Below, piece after piece: positions 1 to 6,196 of a stretch of 8,281 nt of DNA. The stretch comes from Dehalococcoidia bacterium SM23_28_2. GTDB taxonomy: Bacteria > Chloroflexota > Dehalococcoidia > SM23-28-2. The stretch covers positions 1-8,281 of the forward strand of contig LJUA01000079.1 of the NCBI GenBank assembly GCA_001303545.1. Direction: 5' to 3'. The translations under genes and the position numbers were made by a program. The notes beneath the pieces are model-generated. The model did not search any database. It was not told the DNA's origin and was given only the letters and a program-made list of their open reading frames with translations. Within the stretch, counting starts at the first letter, position 1. Each line of letters starts with the position of its first letter.

Positions 1-1962
1 CGGGCCGCGGCTCCGGAGCAGCACCCTCCAGGACCGCCCGCCGCGACAGGTTGATGCGACCCATCTGGTCCACCTCGATCACCATAACCATGACCTCATC
101 GCCAACCCGCACCACATCATCGGGCCGGGCAACGCGGTACTCGGCCAGGTCTCCCAGACGCACCAAGCCTTCCTTCCCCGGCAGGATCTCGACGAAGGCG
201 CCAAAGGAGGTCAGGCGGGTGACCTTGCCGGTGTAGATCTCCCCTACGGTCACCTCCTTGGTGAGGCCCTCAATTATCTGGATGGCGCGCTGGGCCATCT
301 CCTCGTTGGCGGAGCCAATGAGAACCGTGCCATCGTCTTCCACGTCAACGCTGCACTTGGTCTCGTCGATGATCGACCGAATGACGCGCCCGCCAGGGCC
401 GATGACCTGCCCGATCTTCTCCTGCGGTACCTGAATGCGATACATGCGCGGCGCATAGCGGCTTAGCTCCGACCGGCTGGCAGGGATCGTCTCCCGCATC
501 CGGTCGAGGATCTTCAGGCGAGCATCATGGGCCTGGGCCAGGGCCTTCTCCAGTATCTCCAGGGTAAGCCCCTTCACTTTGATGTCCATCTGAAGGGCCG
601 TTATGCCCTCGGTGGTACCCGCCACCTTGAAGTCCATATCTCCCAGGGCATCCTCCAGGCCGGCGATGTCGGTGAGGATGGCATAGCGGCCGTCCTCGCC
701 CATCACCAGACCCATCGCTATGCCTGCCACCGGCGCCTTAATAGGCACGCCAGCGTCCATAAGGGCAAGAGAGCTGCCACAGACGCTGGCCATAGACGTG
801 CTGCCGTTGCTGGACAACACCTCCGAGACAAGACGAATGGTGTAGGGGCACTTCGCCCACCGAGAAGGGGGGAAAGTTGTAGTGATGAAGGAACCGCTTG
901 CTCTCCTCCGGATCCAGGCCATCCAGCCGCTGCTCCTCGCGCCGGGACCCCAGGGTAGCGATGGTCAACACCTGCGTCTGACCGCGGGTGAAGAGCCCCG
1001 ATCCATGTGTGCGGGGGAGTAGCCCCACCTCGCAGCTAATGGGCCGAATCTCCCCGGGCGGGCGATCGTCGGGGCGAAGGCCTTCCTGGAGGATCTTCTG
1101 CCGCACCTGGCTCTTCAGCGCATCAGCGAAAGCGGCCAGCACCTGCTCCTGAGCATAGGTGTCGCCCAGGCGTTCCAGCAATTCCTGCCGCCTTTCCGTC
1201 AGAGCCTCCTCCCGCTCATCTTTCGGACGCGCCAGAAACTCCCACCCCTGCTCACCGACGAACTTGTCCACCGCCTCAAGCACGCCCTCCTCCATCTCCG
1301 CAGGGACGAAGACAGCCTTGGGCTTCCCTTCGGCGGCCACCACCTCCTCTTCCAGGGCGATGACCTGCTGATTCACCTCGTGGCCGAAGGTCAGAGCCCC
1401 CAATATCAGCTCTTCAGAGACCTCACGGGCTCCTCCTTCCACCATAACCAGGGCACCCTTCGTAGACGCCACCACCAGGTCGAGAAGGCTCTCCTTAAGC
1501 TGGGAGAATGTGGGATTGGCCACATATTGGCCATCCACATGCCCCACTCGCACAGAGCTCACCGGCGTGTCGAAGGGGATATCCGACATGCAGAGGGCCG
1601 TGGCTGCACCGATGATGGCCAGGATGTCTGATCTGGGTATCGTTGCGGAAGCCCTTGGGGAAGAGGGGCCGAAGGGGACGGTCGGTGAGCCTGTCCGCTA
1701 GCACCGCCTCGGCACTGGGCCGCCCCTCGCGCCGGAACCAGCCGCCGGGGATCTTGCCCGCGGCGTACAACCGCTCCTCATAGTCGATGGTAAGGGGCAG
1801 GAAGTCTACCCCCTCGCGCGGCTCCCCGCTGGTGCAGGCGGTGACCAGCACCACCGTATCGCCGTAGCGTACGGTGACCGCCCCGTGGGCCTGCCCAGCC
1901 AACCTCCCCACCTCAATGACCAAAGAGCGATCACCTATCTCCCGTTCATATAACTGTGGCAT
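1..1962 (-). pseudogene. pnp: polynucleotide phosphorylase, disrupted by two internal deletions, 3' end outside window
   Basis: PNPase degrades RNA 3' to 5' with phosphate, in the cytoplasm and often in a degradosome. The ATG at 1960-1962 opens MPQLYEREIG, and the first RNase PH domain reads well for 111 codons to FRNDTQI. The frame then jumps at about 1626-1632: roughly 13 residues normally found before DILAIIGA are absent. The second segment (about 1628-849, 260 codons) carries the rest of the first core, the helical linker and the start of the second core (RPDDR, LPRTHGSGLFTRG, HHYNFPPFSVGE). At 845-849 the frame jumps again and about 30-33 residues are missing, including the family's GRREIGHG motif. 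The third segment (847 to 1) is open throughout and reads PYTIRLVSEV, SSNGSTSMAS, GDMDFKVAG, a KH domain with VIGPGG near 390-410, and an S1 domain (YTGKVTR, FGAFVEI). The segments plus the missing parts total about 700 residues, so only a short tail lies off the window. As written it cannot make PNPase. It is either a recent pseudogene or a sequence/assembly error; good conservation of the rest leaves both open. Confidence 0.9.
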
Positions 1963-1988
1963 GACAATATCCGTCCTCTCGAGTGTTC

Positions 1989-2008
1989 AGGAACCCTTCA
2001 CGGTCCCT
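1989..2008 (-). promoter_or_regulatory. small stem-loop in the rpsO-pnp intergenic leader
   Basis: Read on the minus strand, AGGGACC and GGTTCCT can form a 7-bp stem (one G-U pair) around a 6-base loop, ending 26 bases upstream of the pnp ATG. In other bacteria a hairpin in this gap is cut by RNase III and takes part in PNPase autoregulation; whether this small stem does so is only inference. No clear promoter was found in the 125-base gap and no T-rich terminator follows rpsO, so pnp is probably read through from rpsO. Confidence 0.25.
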
Positions 2009-2087
2009 CCGGTAGCAGCTCTAAGTACAGTCGCCGCTTCAAAAGGGCGTTGCGGGGGAACCCTCTCCTGTCAGTTACTCTTTTTGA

Positions 2088-2354
2088 CTACCTGCGAAGG
2101 CCCAGGCTGGCGATGAGTTTGCGGTAGCGTCCAACGTCGGTTCTGCTCAAGTACCGCAAGAGCCGTCGCCGCTGTCCCACCAGCTTCAGGAGACCGCGTC
2201 TGGAATGATGGTCCTTGCGATGTACCTTCAGGTGCTCAGTGAGCTGCTTTATGCGCTCGGTGAGGAGAGCTATCTGCACGTCCGAGGAACCCGAGTCGCC
2301 CGCGTGAAGACGGTGGGCGGTAATGATTTCCTGTCGTCTTTCCTTATTGAGCAT
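2088..2354 (-). CDS. rpsO: 30S ribosomal protein S15
   Basis: S15 is a primary 16S rRNA-binding protein of the small subunit that nucleates the platform by binding the three-way junction of helices 20-22. The 88-residue product has the family's full usual length. It contains the hallmark run GSSDVQIALLTERI (about residues 22-35), the invariant DHHSRRGLL (about 48-56) and the C-terminal LGLRR. The ATG at 2352-2354 (MLNKERRQEI) matches the usual start of S15 in related phyla. A GGAGGG lies only 2 bases upstream, which is an unusually short spacing. A GTG-initiated version starting at 2417 would add 21 unrelated residues and overlap the likely -10 box, so it was not used. The gene heads the minus-strand unit with pnp, the conserved rpsO-pnp order. 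Confidence 0.97.
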   Translation of the reverse strand: MLNKERRQEIITAHRLHAGDSGSSDVQIALLTERIKQLTEHLKVHRKDHHSRRGLLKLVGQRRRLLRYLSRTDVGRYRKLIASLGLRR

Positions 2355-2373
2355 CGCCCTCCGATTCGGCGAT
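2353..2373 (-). promoter_or_regulatory. stem-loop over the rpsO start codon and Shine-Dalgarno; candidate S15 autoregulatory site
   Basis: On the minus strand ATCGCC (2373-2368) and GGCGAT (2358-2353) form a perfect 6-bp stem with a 9-base loop. The 3' arm includes the first two bases of the ATG and the last two bases of the GGAGGG ribosome binding site, so the folded form would mask initiation. S15 represses its own translation through varied 5' leader structures in several bacterial groups; assigning that role here is inference from position. Confidence 0.4.
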
Positions 2374-2407
2374 TGAGGATATCCCTTCCTTCTCTTCCTT
2401 CGCGCTG

Positions 2408-2436
2408 AGTATAGCACAGCCCTGTAGCCCGTGCAA
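2408..2436 (-). promoter_or_regulatory. probable sigma70-type promoter of rpsO(-pnp)
   Basis: On the minus strand TTGCAC (2436-2431) is followed after exactly 17 bases by TATACT (2413-2408), a good -10 box with a weak -35. Transcription would begin near position 2401 and leave a leader of roughly 47 bases, which contains the purine-rich stretch after 2401 and the start-codon hairpin. Confidence 0.5.
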
Positions 2437-2454
2437 GACGATGTGCGCTATACT
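2408..2454. repeat. 8-bp inverted repeat carrying mirrored TATACT boxes between rpsO and the DegV gene
   Basis: AGTATAGC (2408-2415) is mirrored exactly by GCTATACT (2447-2454), with 31 bases between. Each arm contains TATACT facing outward, the left one toward rpsO and the right one toward the DegV gene. The left arm has an acceptable -35; the right arm has none that I can recognise at 16-18 bases. A direct repeat GTGCAAGA (2431-2438 and 2456-2463) lies in the same region. It could be a divergent promoter or a dimeric regulator's site, or chance. Confidence 0.35.
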
Positions 2455-2497
2455 TGTGCAAGAATGGCTGGCGCCCGCAATCATTCCATTATCTGTC

Positions 2498-3361
2498 ATG
2501 GCTAGACTCGCCTTAGTAACGGATAGCGTATGCACTATCCCCCAGGAGCTGCAGGAAGAGTATCAGATCACCATTGTGCCCATGTCCTTCCTGCTTGAGG
2601 AAACCACCTATGTGGACAACGGCTCCCTGAACTGGCTCGAGTTCTACGCTTTGCTGAAATCGGCGCGGCGGCTGCCCACCACTGCTGCACCATCACCAGG
2701 AGCCTTCTTCGATGCGTTTCGAGAGGTCTACCAGCAAGGCTCCAGAGAGGTCCTCTGTATTGTCACCAGCAGCCAGCTCACCGCTACCTACAACGCCGCC
2801 TGCGATGGCGCTCGCTTGGCCAGACACGAGCTGGCAGACATGCGCATAAAGGTCATCGATTCCCGCTGCGCCGCCGCGGCGCTTGGTTTCGTGGTGCTGA
2901 CGGCGGCCAGGGCAGCAGCCAGCGGCGTCTCCCTGGAGGAGGCGGCCAACAAGGCTGAGGCTCTCATCCCCCGAATGTACATGCTGGGCTTCCTGGGTAC
3001 GCTGGAGTATGTGGCCAAGGGGGGTCGGGTACCCCAGGTAGCCGCCTGGCTTTCCGCCCTCCTCAAGATGAAGCACATCTTCCAGCTCCATGACGGCAAT
3101 ATCATTCGATTGGGCGCAGTGCGCACCAATCCCAAAGCGATGGACCGCCTGCTGCAGCTGGCCAGTCAGCGCCTGAACCGGCGGAAACCCCTTCACGTTG
3201 CCGTCTTCCACACACGAGCGGTGGATGCGGCCGAGGCGCTGGCCAACAGAGTGCGCGAAGAGTTCCGACCGGCGGAACTCTTCGTCAGTGAGTTCAGTCA
3301 GGTGATGAGCATCCATACCGGCCCCGGCCTAATTGGCCTATCCTTCTACAATGATCCATAG
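2498..3361 (+). CDS. DegV family fatty-acid-binding protein
   Basis: DegV proteins (FakB-like) bind a fatty acid in a buried cleft; in Firmicutes FakB partners present it to the kinase FakA for phosphorylation. The 287-residue product is of normal family length. It shows the N-terminal LALVTDS (4-10), TTAAPSPGAF (61-70, equivalent to the usual TSQPSP), the ligand-binding loop TSSQLTATYNAA (90-101, with Thr where Ser-Gly is common), VIDSR (119-123), the LGTLEYVAKGGRV block (166-178), VRTNPKAM (208-215) and HTGPGLIG (273-280). The ATG at 2498 starts exactly at the conserved beta strand; an in-frame ATG at 2441 would add 19 atypical residues. There is no Shine-Dalgarno before 2498, and a -10-like CATTAT at 2487-2492 would allow a nearly leaderless mRNA. 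No fakA-like DhaK/DhaL gene is in the window. Its stop overlaps the next gene's start. Confidence 0.93.
   Translation: MARLALVTDSVCTIPQELQEEYQITIVPMSFLLEETTYVDNGSLNWLEFYALLKSARRLPTTAAPSPGAFFDAFREVYQQGSREVLCIVTSSQLTATYNAACDGARLARHELADMRIKVIDSRCAAAALGFVVLTAARAAASGVSLEEAANKAEALIPRMYMLGFLGTLEYVAKGGRVPQVAAWLSALLKMKHIFQLHDGNIIRLGAVRTNPKAMDRLLQLASQRLNRRKPLHVAVFHTRAVDAAEALANRVREEFRPAELFVSEFSQVMSIHTGPGLIGLSFYNDP
3256..3284. repeat. perfect 11-bp stem-loop inside the DegV gene
   Basis: CGAAGAGTTCC (3256-3266) and GGAACTCTTCG (3274-3284) are exact reverse complements around the 7-base loop GACCGGC. It lies in codons for REEFRPAELFV, about 75 bases before the stop codon, and no T-run follows, so it is not a typical intrinsic terminator. 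The pairing is certain; any function is unknown. Confidence 0.7.
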
Positions 3362-3962
3362 ACCCGTGGAAGAACAACGGCAACAGCTTCTGGAGGACGC
3401 CAGCAGGATCGAGGAGCACATCCAGCCGCTGCCGTCAGCCCGAGGCAACCCTGCTCTGGTAGTGCTCAGCGGCCTTCCAGGCAGCGGCAAATCGCACTTC
3501 TGCAGCCGCCTCGTCTCCCGCCATCCGATGGCCTGCCTGGAGAGCGACGCTCTACGCAAGGCGCTCTTCGGTCAGCCCACCTACTCCGCCGAGGAGAGCC
3601 GCCGCCTCTTCTCCGCCTGCCACCTGGTGCTCAACCGCCTTCTGGCGTGGGGGATCGCTGCCATCCTCGACGCCACGAACCTGCGCGAGGAGCACCGCCA
3701 ACGTCTCTACCACATCGCCGACGACCACAAGGCCAAGCTCATCCTGGTGCACCTCCAAGCGCCTCCACCCATCGTCCACGAACGCCTGCAGGCCCGAGTG
3801 GACGGCCCCCATGCCCAGGACCTCTCCGACGCTGGCCCCGAGGTCTATGAGCGCATGCGGCTCGATGCTGAGCCCATCGGCCGTCCCCACATCAGCGTGG
3901 ACACCTCCGCCGACATCGAGCCGGCCATCGCGGCCATAGTCCGCCAGATGAAGGAACCGTGA
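3351..3962 (+). CDS. AAA-type P-loop kinase (predicted ATP-dependent small-molecule or nucleic-acid kinase)
   Basis: The 203-residue protein is a compact P-loop NTPase of the AAA_33/zeta-toxin-like kinase group. It has a Walker A motif GLPGSGKS (41-48), a second-strand segment LESDALRKALFG (53-64) with the Asp (56) typical of substrate-positioning residues in this group, ILDATN (105-110) as the Walker B-like strand, a basic lid RLQARV (145-150), and a C-terminal beta strand ISVDTS (161-166). Substrate cannot be told from sequence. The ATG at 3351 overlaps the DegV stop by 11 bases, suggesting translational coupling; a TTG at 3333 and a GTG at 3366 are possible alternative starts, and none has a good ribosome binding site. 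Relatives include polynucleotide-kinase-like and gluconate-kinase-like proteins, so a general name is safest. Confidence 0.85.
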   Translation: MIHRPVEEQRQQLLEDASRIEEHIQPLPSARGNPALVVLSGLPGSGKSHFCSRLVSRHPMACLESDALRKALFGQPTYSAEESRRLFSACHLVLNRLLAWGIAAILDATNLREEHRQRLYHIADDHKAKLILVHLQAPPPIVHERLQARVDGPHAQDLSDAGPEVYERMRLDAEPIGRPHISVDTSADIEPAIAAIVRQMKEP

Positions 3963-3971
3963 GGCCTGCCG

Positions 3972-4304
3972 GTGAATGACAAGCCCGTTCTGGTGGTGCA
4001 GGCCCACATCGACCCCGATATCCTGCCAGATTTCGAGCAGTGGTATCTGCGGGTGCACCTGCGCAACATGTTCAAGATCCCAGGCATCAGCGCTGCCTTC
4101 CGCGTTCACTCCTCCCGGCCCGGACCCAACTGGATGACCGTTTTCCTGTTCTCCGACGAGGCGGTGATCCAGAAGGCCCTCGCCAGCAAAGAGGCCTCCC
4201 AGGCCCGCCAGGACTGGGAGCGCTGGCTCCCCCACGCCAGCGAGATCTCAGTGGAGGTCTACGCATCGCTCAGGCCCTTGCCTGCCTATCGTCACTGGAA
4301 CTAA
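3972..4304 (+). CDS. small dimeric alpha/beta-barrel-like protein of unknown function
   Basis: This is a 110-residue soluble protein starting at GTG 3972, with GAGG at 3961-3964 seven bases upstream as ribosome binding site. It begins 9 bases after the kinase stop, so it is very likely co-transcribed. It has an opening strand VLVVQAHID, then a helix with FEQWYLRVHLRNMFKIPGISAAFRV (about 21-45). The W-Y-x-x-x-H spacing followed by 'PGI-aa-R' resembles EthD/stress-responsive ferredoxin-like barrel proteins. A second strand-helix unit (MTVFLFSDEAVIQKAL) and a closing strand SVEVYAS fit that fold. No catalytic role can be assigned. It has no signal peptide or membrane segment. Confidence 0.75.
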   Translation: MNDKPVLVVQAHIDPDILPDFEQWYLRVHLRNMFKIPGISAAFRVHSSRPGPNWMTVFLFSDEAVIQKALASKEASQARQDWERWLPHASEISVEVYASLRPLPAYRHWN

Positions 4305-4310
4305 GAACGC

Positions 4311-4337
4311 GCTTCGTGGGGATCAGCCCCCCAAAGC
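4311..4337. terminator. weak imperfect hairpin between convergent genes
   Basis: In the 37-base gap between the convergent small barrel gene and the downstream PAP2 gene, GCTT...GGGG can pair with CCCC...AAGC, with two single mismatches and a 5-base loop. There is no U-run on either strand, so an intrinsic terminator is only possible; it may limit transcription from both sides. Confidence 0.25.
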
Positions 4338-4341
4338 CTTC

Positions 4342-5217
4342 CTAAACCGGCGAGGGCCTTGCTTCCTCTTCCTCCTCGGAGGGCACAAGCCAGGGCACTC
4401 GCTTCGCCAGCCGTCCCAAGGGGGCATAGGCCCAGCGGTGCAGAGCCACTGCGATGGCCAGGCCGAGGAGAGCAACCCCCATGCCAGCAACGGCATCCAG
4501 GAAGTAATGGTTGGCAGTGACGGCGATTGCCAAGATCTGCATCACCGGCAGAGCAATGCCCAGCGGCCAGATGAACGGATAGCGGCGAAATGCCCAGATG
4601 ATCCCGATGCCCAGGAGGAAGTCCCAGCCGAAGTGGAGGCTGGGCATCGCCGCATAGGGGTTCACGAACGGCCGCATGGACTGGGCCTGGTAGCCGTACC
4701 CCAGATGGACATTCATCGTGTCCACGAAGGCCTGAAGATCGGCGTCGAGGACGAAGTTGAACCGCTCTGCCAGCTCGGGCAGGAGGCGAGGAGGCGCCAC
4801 GGGGTAGAGGCCATAAATGATAAGGGAGATCGCTCCCGAAGCCAGGAAGGCATCGCGCAGGAACGTATACTTGCGGCGGTCGAAGATGTACAAAACAAAG
4901 CCGAAGGCGACAATCAAGGGGAAGTGCAGCCAGAAGTAGACGTAGTTGGCCGCCTGAGTCAGGAACCTGTCGTCGATGATCCACTCCTGCATGTCCGGTT
5001 CCCAGAAAATGCCCAGCCACCTCTGGGCATCAATAACATCCAGGGCGTTCTGGAAGGCATCATGGGGCCGGTCGATGACACTGCCCCGCACCAGGAAGTA
5101 GAGGAGGAAAGCAAAACCAACCAGCGCGGCCTCCAGAAGGTCGCGCCGGCCGATGCGGCGTTTCGCCTGTCGCAGCAGGGCAGCAAGCGCCCCCAGCGTA
5201 GTCTTCTTTCCCTCCAC
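4342..5217 (-). CDS. membrane PAP2 family phosphatase (second of a tandem pair)
   Basis: This is a 291-residue polytopic membrane protein of the PAP2 superfamily, closest in style to the Aur1/inositolphosphotransferase-like branch (PAP2_3). Such enzymes hydrolyse or transfer lipid phosphates at the membrane. Active-site motifs are YPVAPPR (138-144, Arg144 standing for the first motif), MPSLHFGWD (191-199, His195) and TANHYFLD (234-241, His237 and Asp241). Hydrophobic segments lie near 28-44, 92-112, 122-139, 198-210, 217-234 and 240-260. The C-terminus ends in a run of five Glu. The start is a GTG (5215-5217) 31 bases after the upstream paralog's stop, with no clear ribosome binding site, so it is less certain than the frame. 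It is clearly paralogous to its neighbour and probably in the same transcript. Substrate is unknown. Confidence 0.88.
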   Translation of the reverse strand: MEGKKTTLGALAALLRQAKRRIGRRDLLEAALVGFAFLLYFLVRGSVIDRPHDAFQNALDVIDAQRWLGIFWEPDMQEWIIDDRFLTQAANYVYFWLHFPLIVAFGFVLYIFDRRKYTFLRDAFLASGAISLIIYGLYPVAPPRLLPELAERFNFVLDADLQAFVDTMNVHLGYGYQAQSMRPFVNPYAAMPSLHFGWDFLLGIGIIWAFRRYPFIWPLGIALPVMQILAIAVTANHYFLDAVAGMGVALLGLAIAVALHRWAYAPLGRLAKRVPWLVPSEEEEEARPSPV

Positions 5218-5232
5218 AGCGAAGCTGTAGCA

Positions 5233-5268
5233 GCCTGGCTGGCTAGGCTCAGGGCGCCCGAGCCAGGC
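5233..5268 (-). repeat. inverted repeat at the junction of the two PAP2 genes
   Basis: GCCTGGCT (5233-5240) and AGCCAGGC (5261-5268) are perfect 8-bp complements spanning the stop codon of the upstream PAP2 gene and the start of the 31-base gap. An inner GGCTC/GAGCC pairing is also possible. On the mRNA it would form a GC-rich hairpin just ahead of the second PAP2 start. It might tune relative expression of the two genes; no U-run follows. Confidence 0.45.
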
Positions 5269-6049
5269 CTTGAAAGATACGATCGGGGAGGATCAGCCGC
5301 CATAATCGGTGGCCGTAGCGCTGGAGAAGAATCGCAATGCCCAGACCTGTCAGGGCCACCACTGTGCCGGCCAGCACATCCAACATGAAATGATTGCCGG
5401 TAACCACCACCGCCAGGAACATGGCGGCGGGCATTGTCACGCCGAAGGCTATGCCCACGAAATGCCGGACAGTCAAGATAACGCCAATGCCCAGCAGCAG
5501 GTTCCAGCCGAAGTGCAGGCTGGGCATGGCGGCGTAGTGGTTCACGAACGCCTCCGGCTGCATATCGTAGTTCACCCTAGAGAAGGCGAACATCGTGTCC
5601 ACCACCTGGTCGCTCAGCGGCCAGGGGAGGAGACGGGGCGGCGCCGTCGGCAACAGGTTGAAGATGATCAGACCGATGCCCCCCGAAATAAGAAACGCAT
5701 TGCGCAGGAGGACGTACCGCTCGCGGTGGAAGAAGAACAGCCAGAGCCCGATGATGACGATGAGCGGGAAGTGAGCGTAGACATAGATGTTGTTGAACAG
5801 GTGCACCAGAACATCGCTGGACATCACCCAGGCCTGCAGCTTCGTCTCCCAGAACCAGATACCCAGGCGCTTCTCCAGCTCAACGATATGGATGGCCCGC
5901 GAGGTGGCCTCGAAGGCCCGCTCTGCCACGAAGCCCCGCACCAGGTAGTAGAGGACGAAGGCCAGCCCCACCAGGACAAGCTCGACGACGCCCACCTTGT
6001 GGGCCAAGCGGAAGGTGCGGGTAACCGCTGGAACCACACGAGCCGACAC
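5249..6049 (-). CDS. membrane PAP2 family phosphatase (first of a tandem pair)
   Basis: This 266-residue polytopic membrane protein has the same architecture as the downstream paralog. Motifs are LPTAPPR (133-139, Arg139), AAMPSLHFGWN (173-183, His179) and VTGNHFMLD (216-224, His220 and Asp224). Hydrophobic segments occur near 20-40, 85-107, 117-133, 182-195, 197-217 and 224-242. Conserved blocks shared with the paralog include LVRG, a WF/W-ET/EP region before the third segment, HFPLIV, RLLP and VDTM. The GTG at 6047-6049 is preceded by a purine-rich GAAGGGGG about 9 bases upstream, and a well-spaced promoter lies further up. It likely acts on lipid phosphates with the active site at the outer face of the membrane, as known for PAP2 enzymes; substrate is not predictable. 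Confidence 0.9.
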   Translation of the reverse strand: MSARVVPAVTRTFRLAHKVGVVELVLVGLAFVLYYLVRGFVAERAFEATSRAIHIVELEKRLGIWFWETKLQAWVMSSDVLVHLFNNIYVYAHFPLIVIIGLWLFFFHRERYVLLRNAFLISGGIGLIIFNLLPTAPPRLLPWPLSDQVVDTMFAFSRVNYDMQPEAFVNHYAAMPSLHFGWNLLLGIGVILTVRHFVGIAFGVTMPAAMFLAVVVTGNHFMLDVLAGTVVALTGLGIAILLQRYGHRLWRLILPDRIFQGLARAP

Positions 6050-6078
6050 GATTCGGGCCCCCTTCTTGACCTAATTTC

Positions 6079-6107
6079 ATTTAAGCATGGCCACAAGCAT
6101 TTGGCAA
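6079..6107 (-). promoter_or_regulatory. probable sigma70-type promoter of the PAP2 pair
   Basis: On the minus strand TTGCCA (6107-6102, five of six consensus bases) stands 17 bases before TTAAAT (6084-6079, four of six). Transcription would begin near 6072 and give a leader of about 23 bases to the GTG at 6049. Confidence 0.5.
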
Positions 6108-6126
6108 TGCCCTCGTCATCTCCACG

Positions 6127-6155
6127 TTGCCGCCCTGATATGTTTTCGCTATGAT
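6127..6155 (+). promoter_or_regulatory. probable sigma70-type promoter of pepA
   Basis: TTGCCG (6127-6132) is followed after 17 bases by TATGAT (6150-6155, five of six consensus bases). Transcription would start around 6162, giving a leader of about 43 bases. This rules out the in-frame ATG at 6151, which lies inside the -10 box, as the pepA start. Confidence 0.55.
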
Positions 6156-6190
6156 TCCCCTGCGGCCCGACGTCTTTCTTGGGCCTGCCC

Positions 6191-6196
6191 AAGGAG
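6191..6196 (+). promoter_or_regulatory. pepA ribosome binding site
   Basis: AAGGAG with 8 bases of spacing to ATG 6205 is a near-ideal Shine-Dalgarno site and decides the start of pepA. Confidence 0.85.

Noticed and set aside
527..958. Plus-strand open frame of 143 codons opposite pnp
   Set aside because: It lies antisense to well-conserved PNPase sequence, crosses one of the frame breaks, and its product has no recognisable domain.
1515..1535. Direct repeat ATTGGCCA occurring twice in pnp
   Set aside because: Two short copies within conserved codons (YVANP region) are explained by coding sequence; no further copies were seen.
3319..3340. GGCC palindromes near the end of the DegV gene
   Set aside because: Four-base GGCC matches are expected in GC-rich coding DNA and no extended stem forms.
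3333..3350. TTG start for the P-loop kinase
   Set aside because: It would add six residues and deepen the overlap with the DegV gene without a ribosome binding site; ATG 3351 is more economical.
4438..5388. Long plus-strand open frame (316 codons) opposite the second PAP2 gene
   Set aside because: It is antisense to a gene with intact catalytic motifs; its composition (rich in Gln, Glu, His) is the usual shadow of GC-rich membrane-protein codons.
5309..6154. Long plus-strand open frame (281 codons) opposite the first PAP2 gene
   Set aside because: Same shadow pattern as the previous one; low-complexity product and it overlaps the divergent promoter region.
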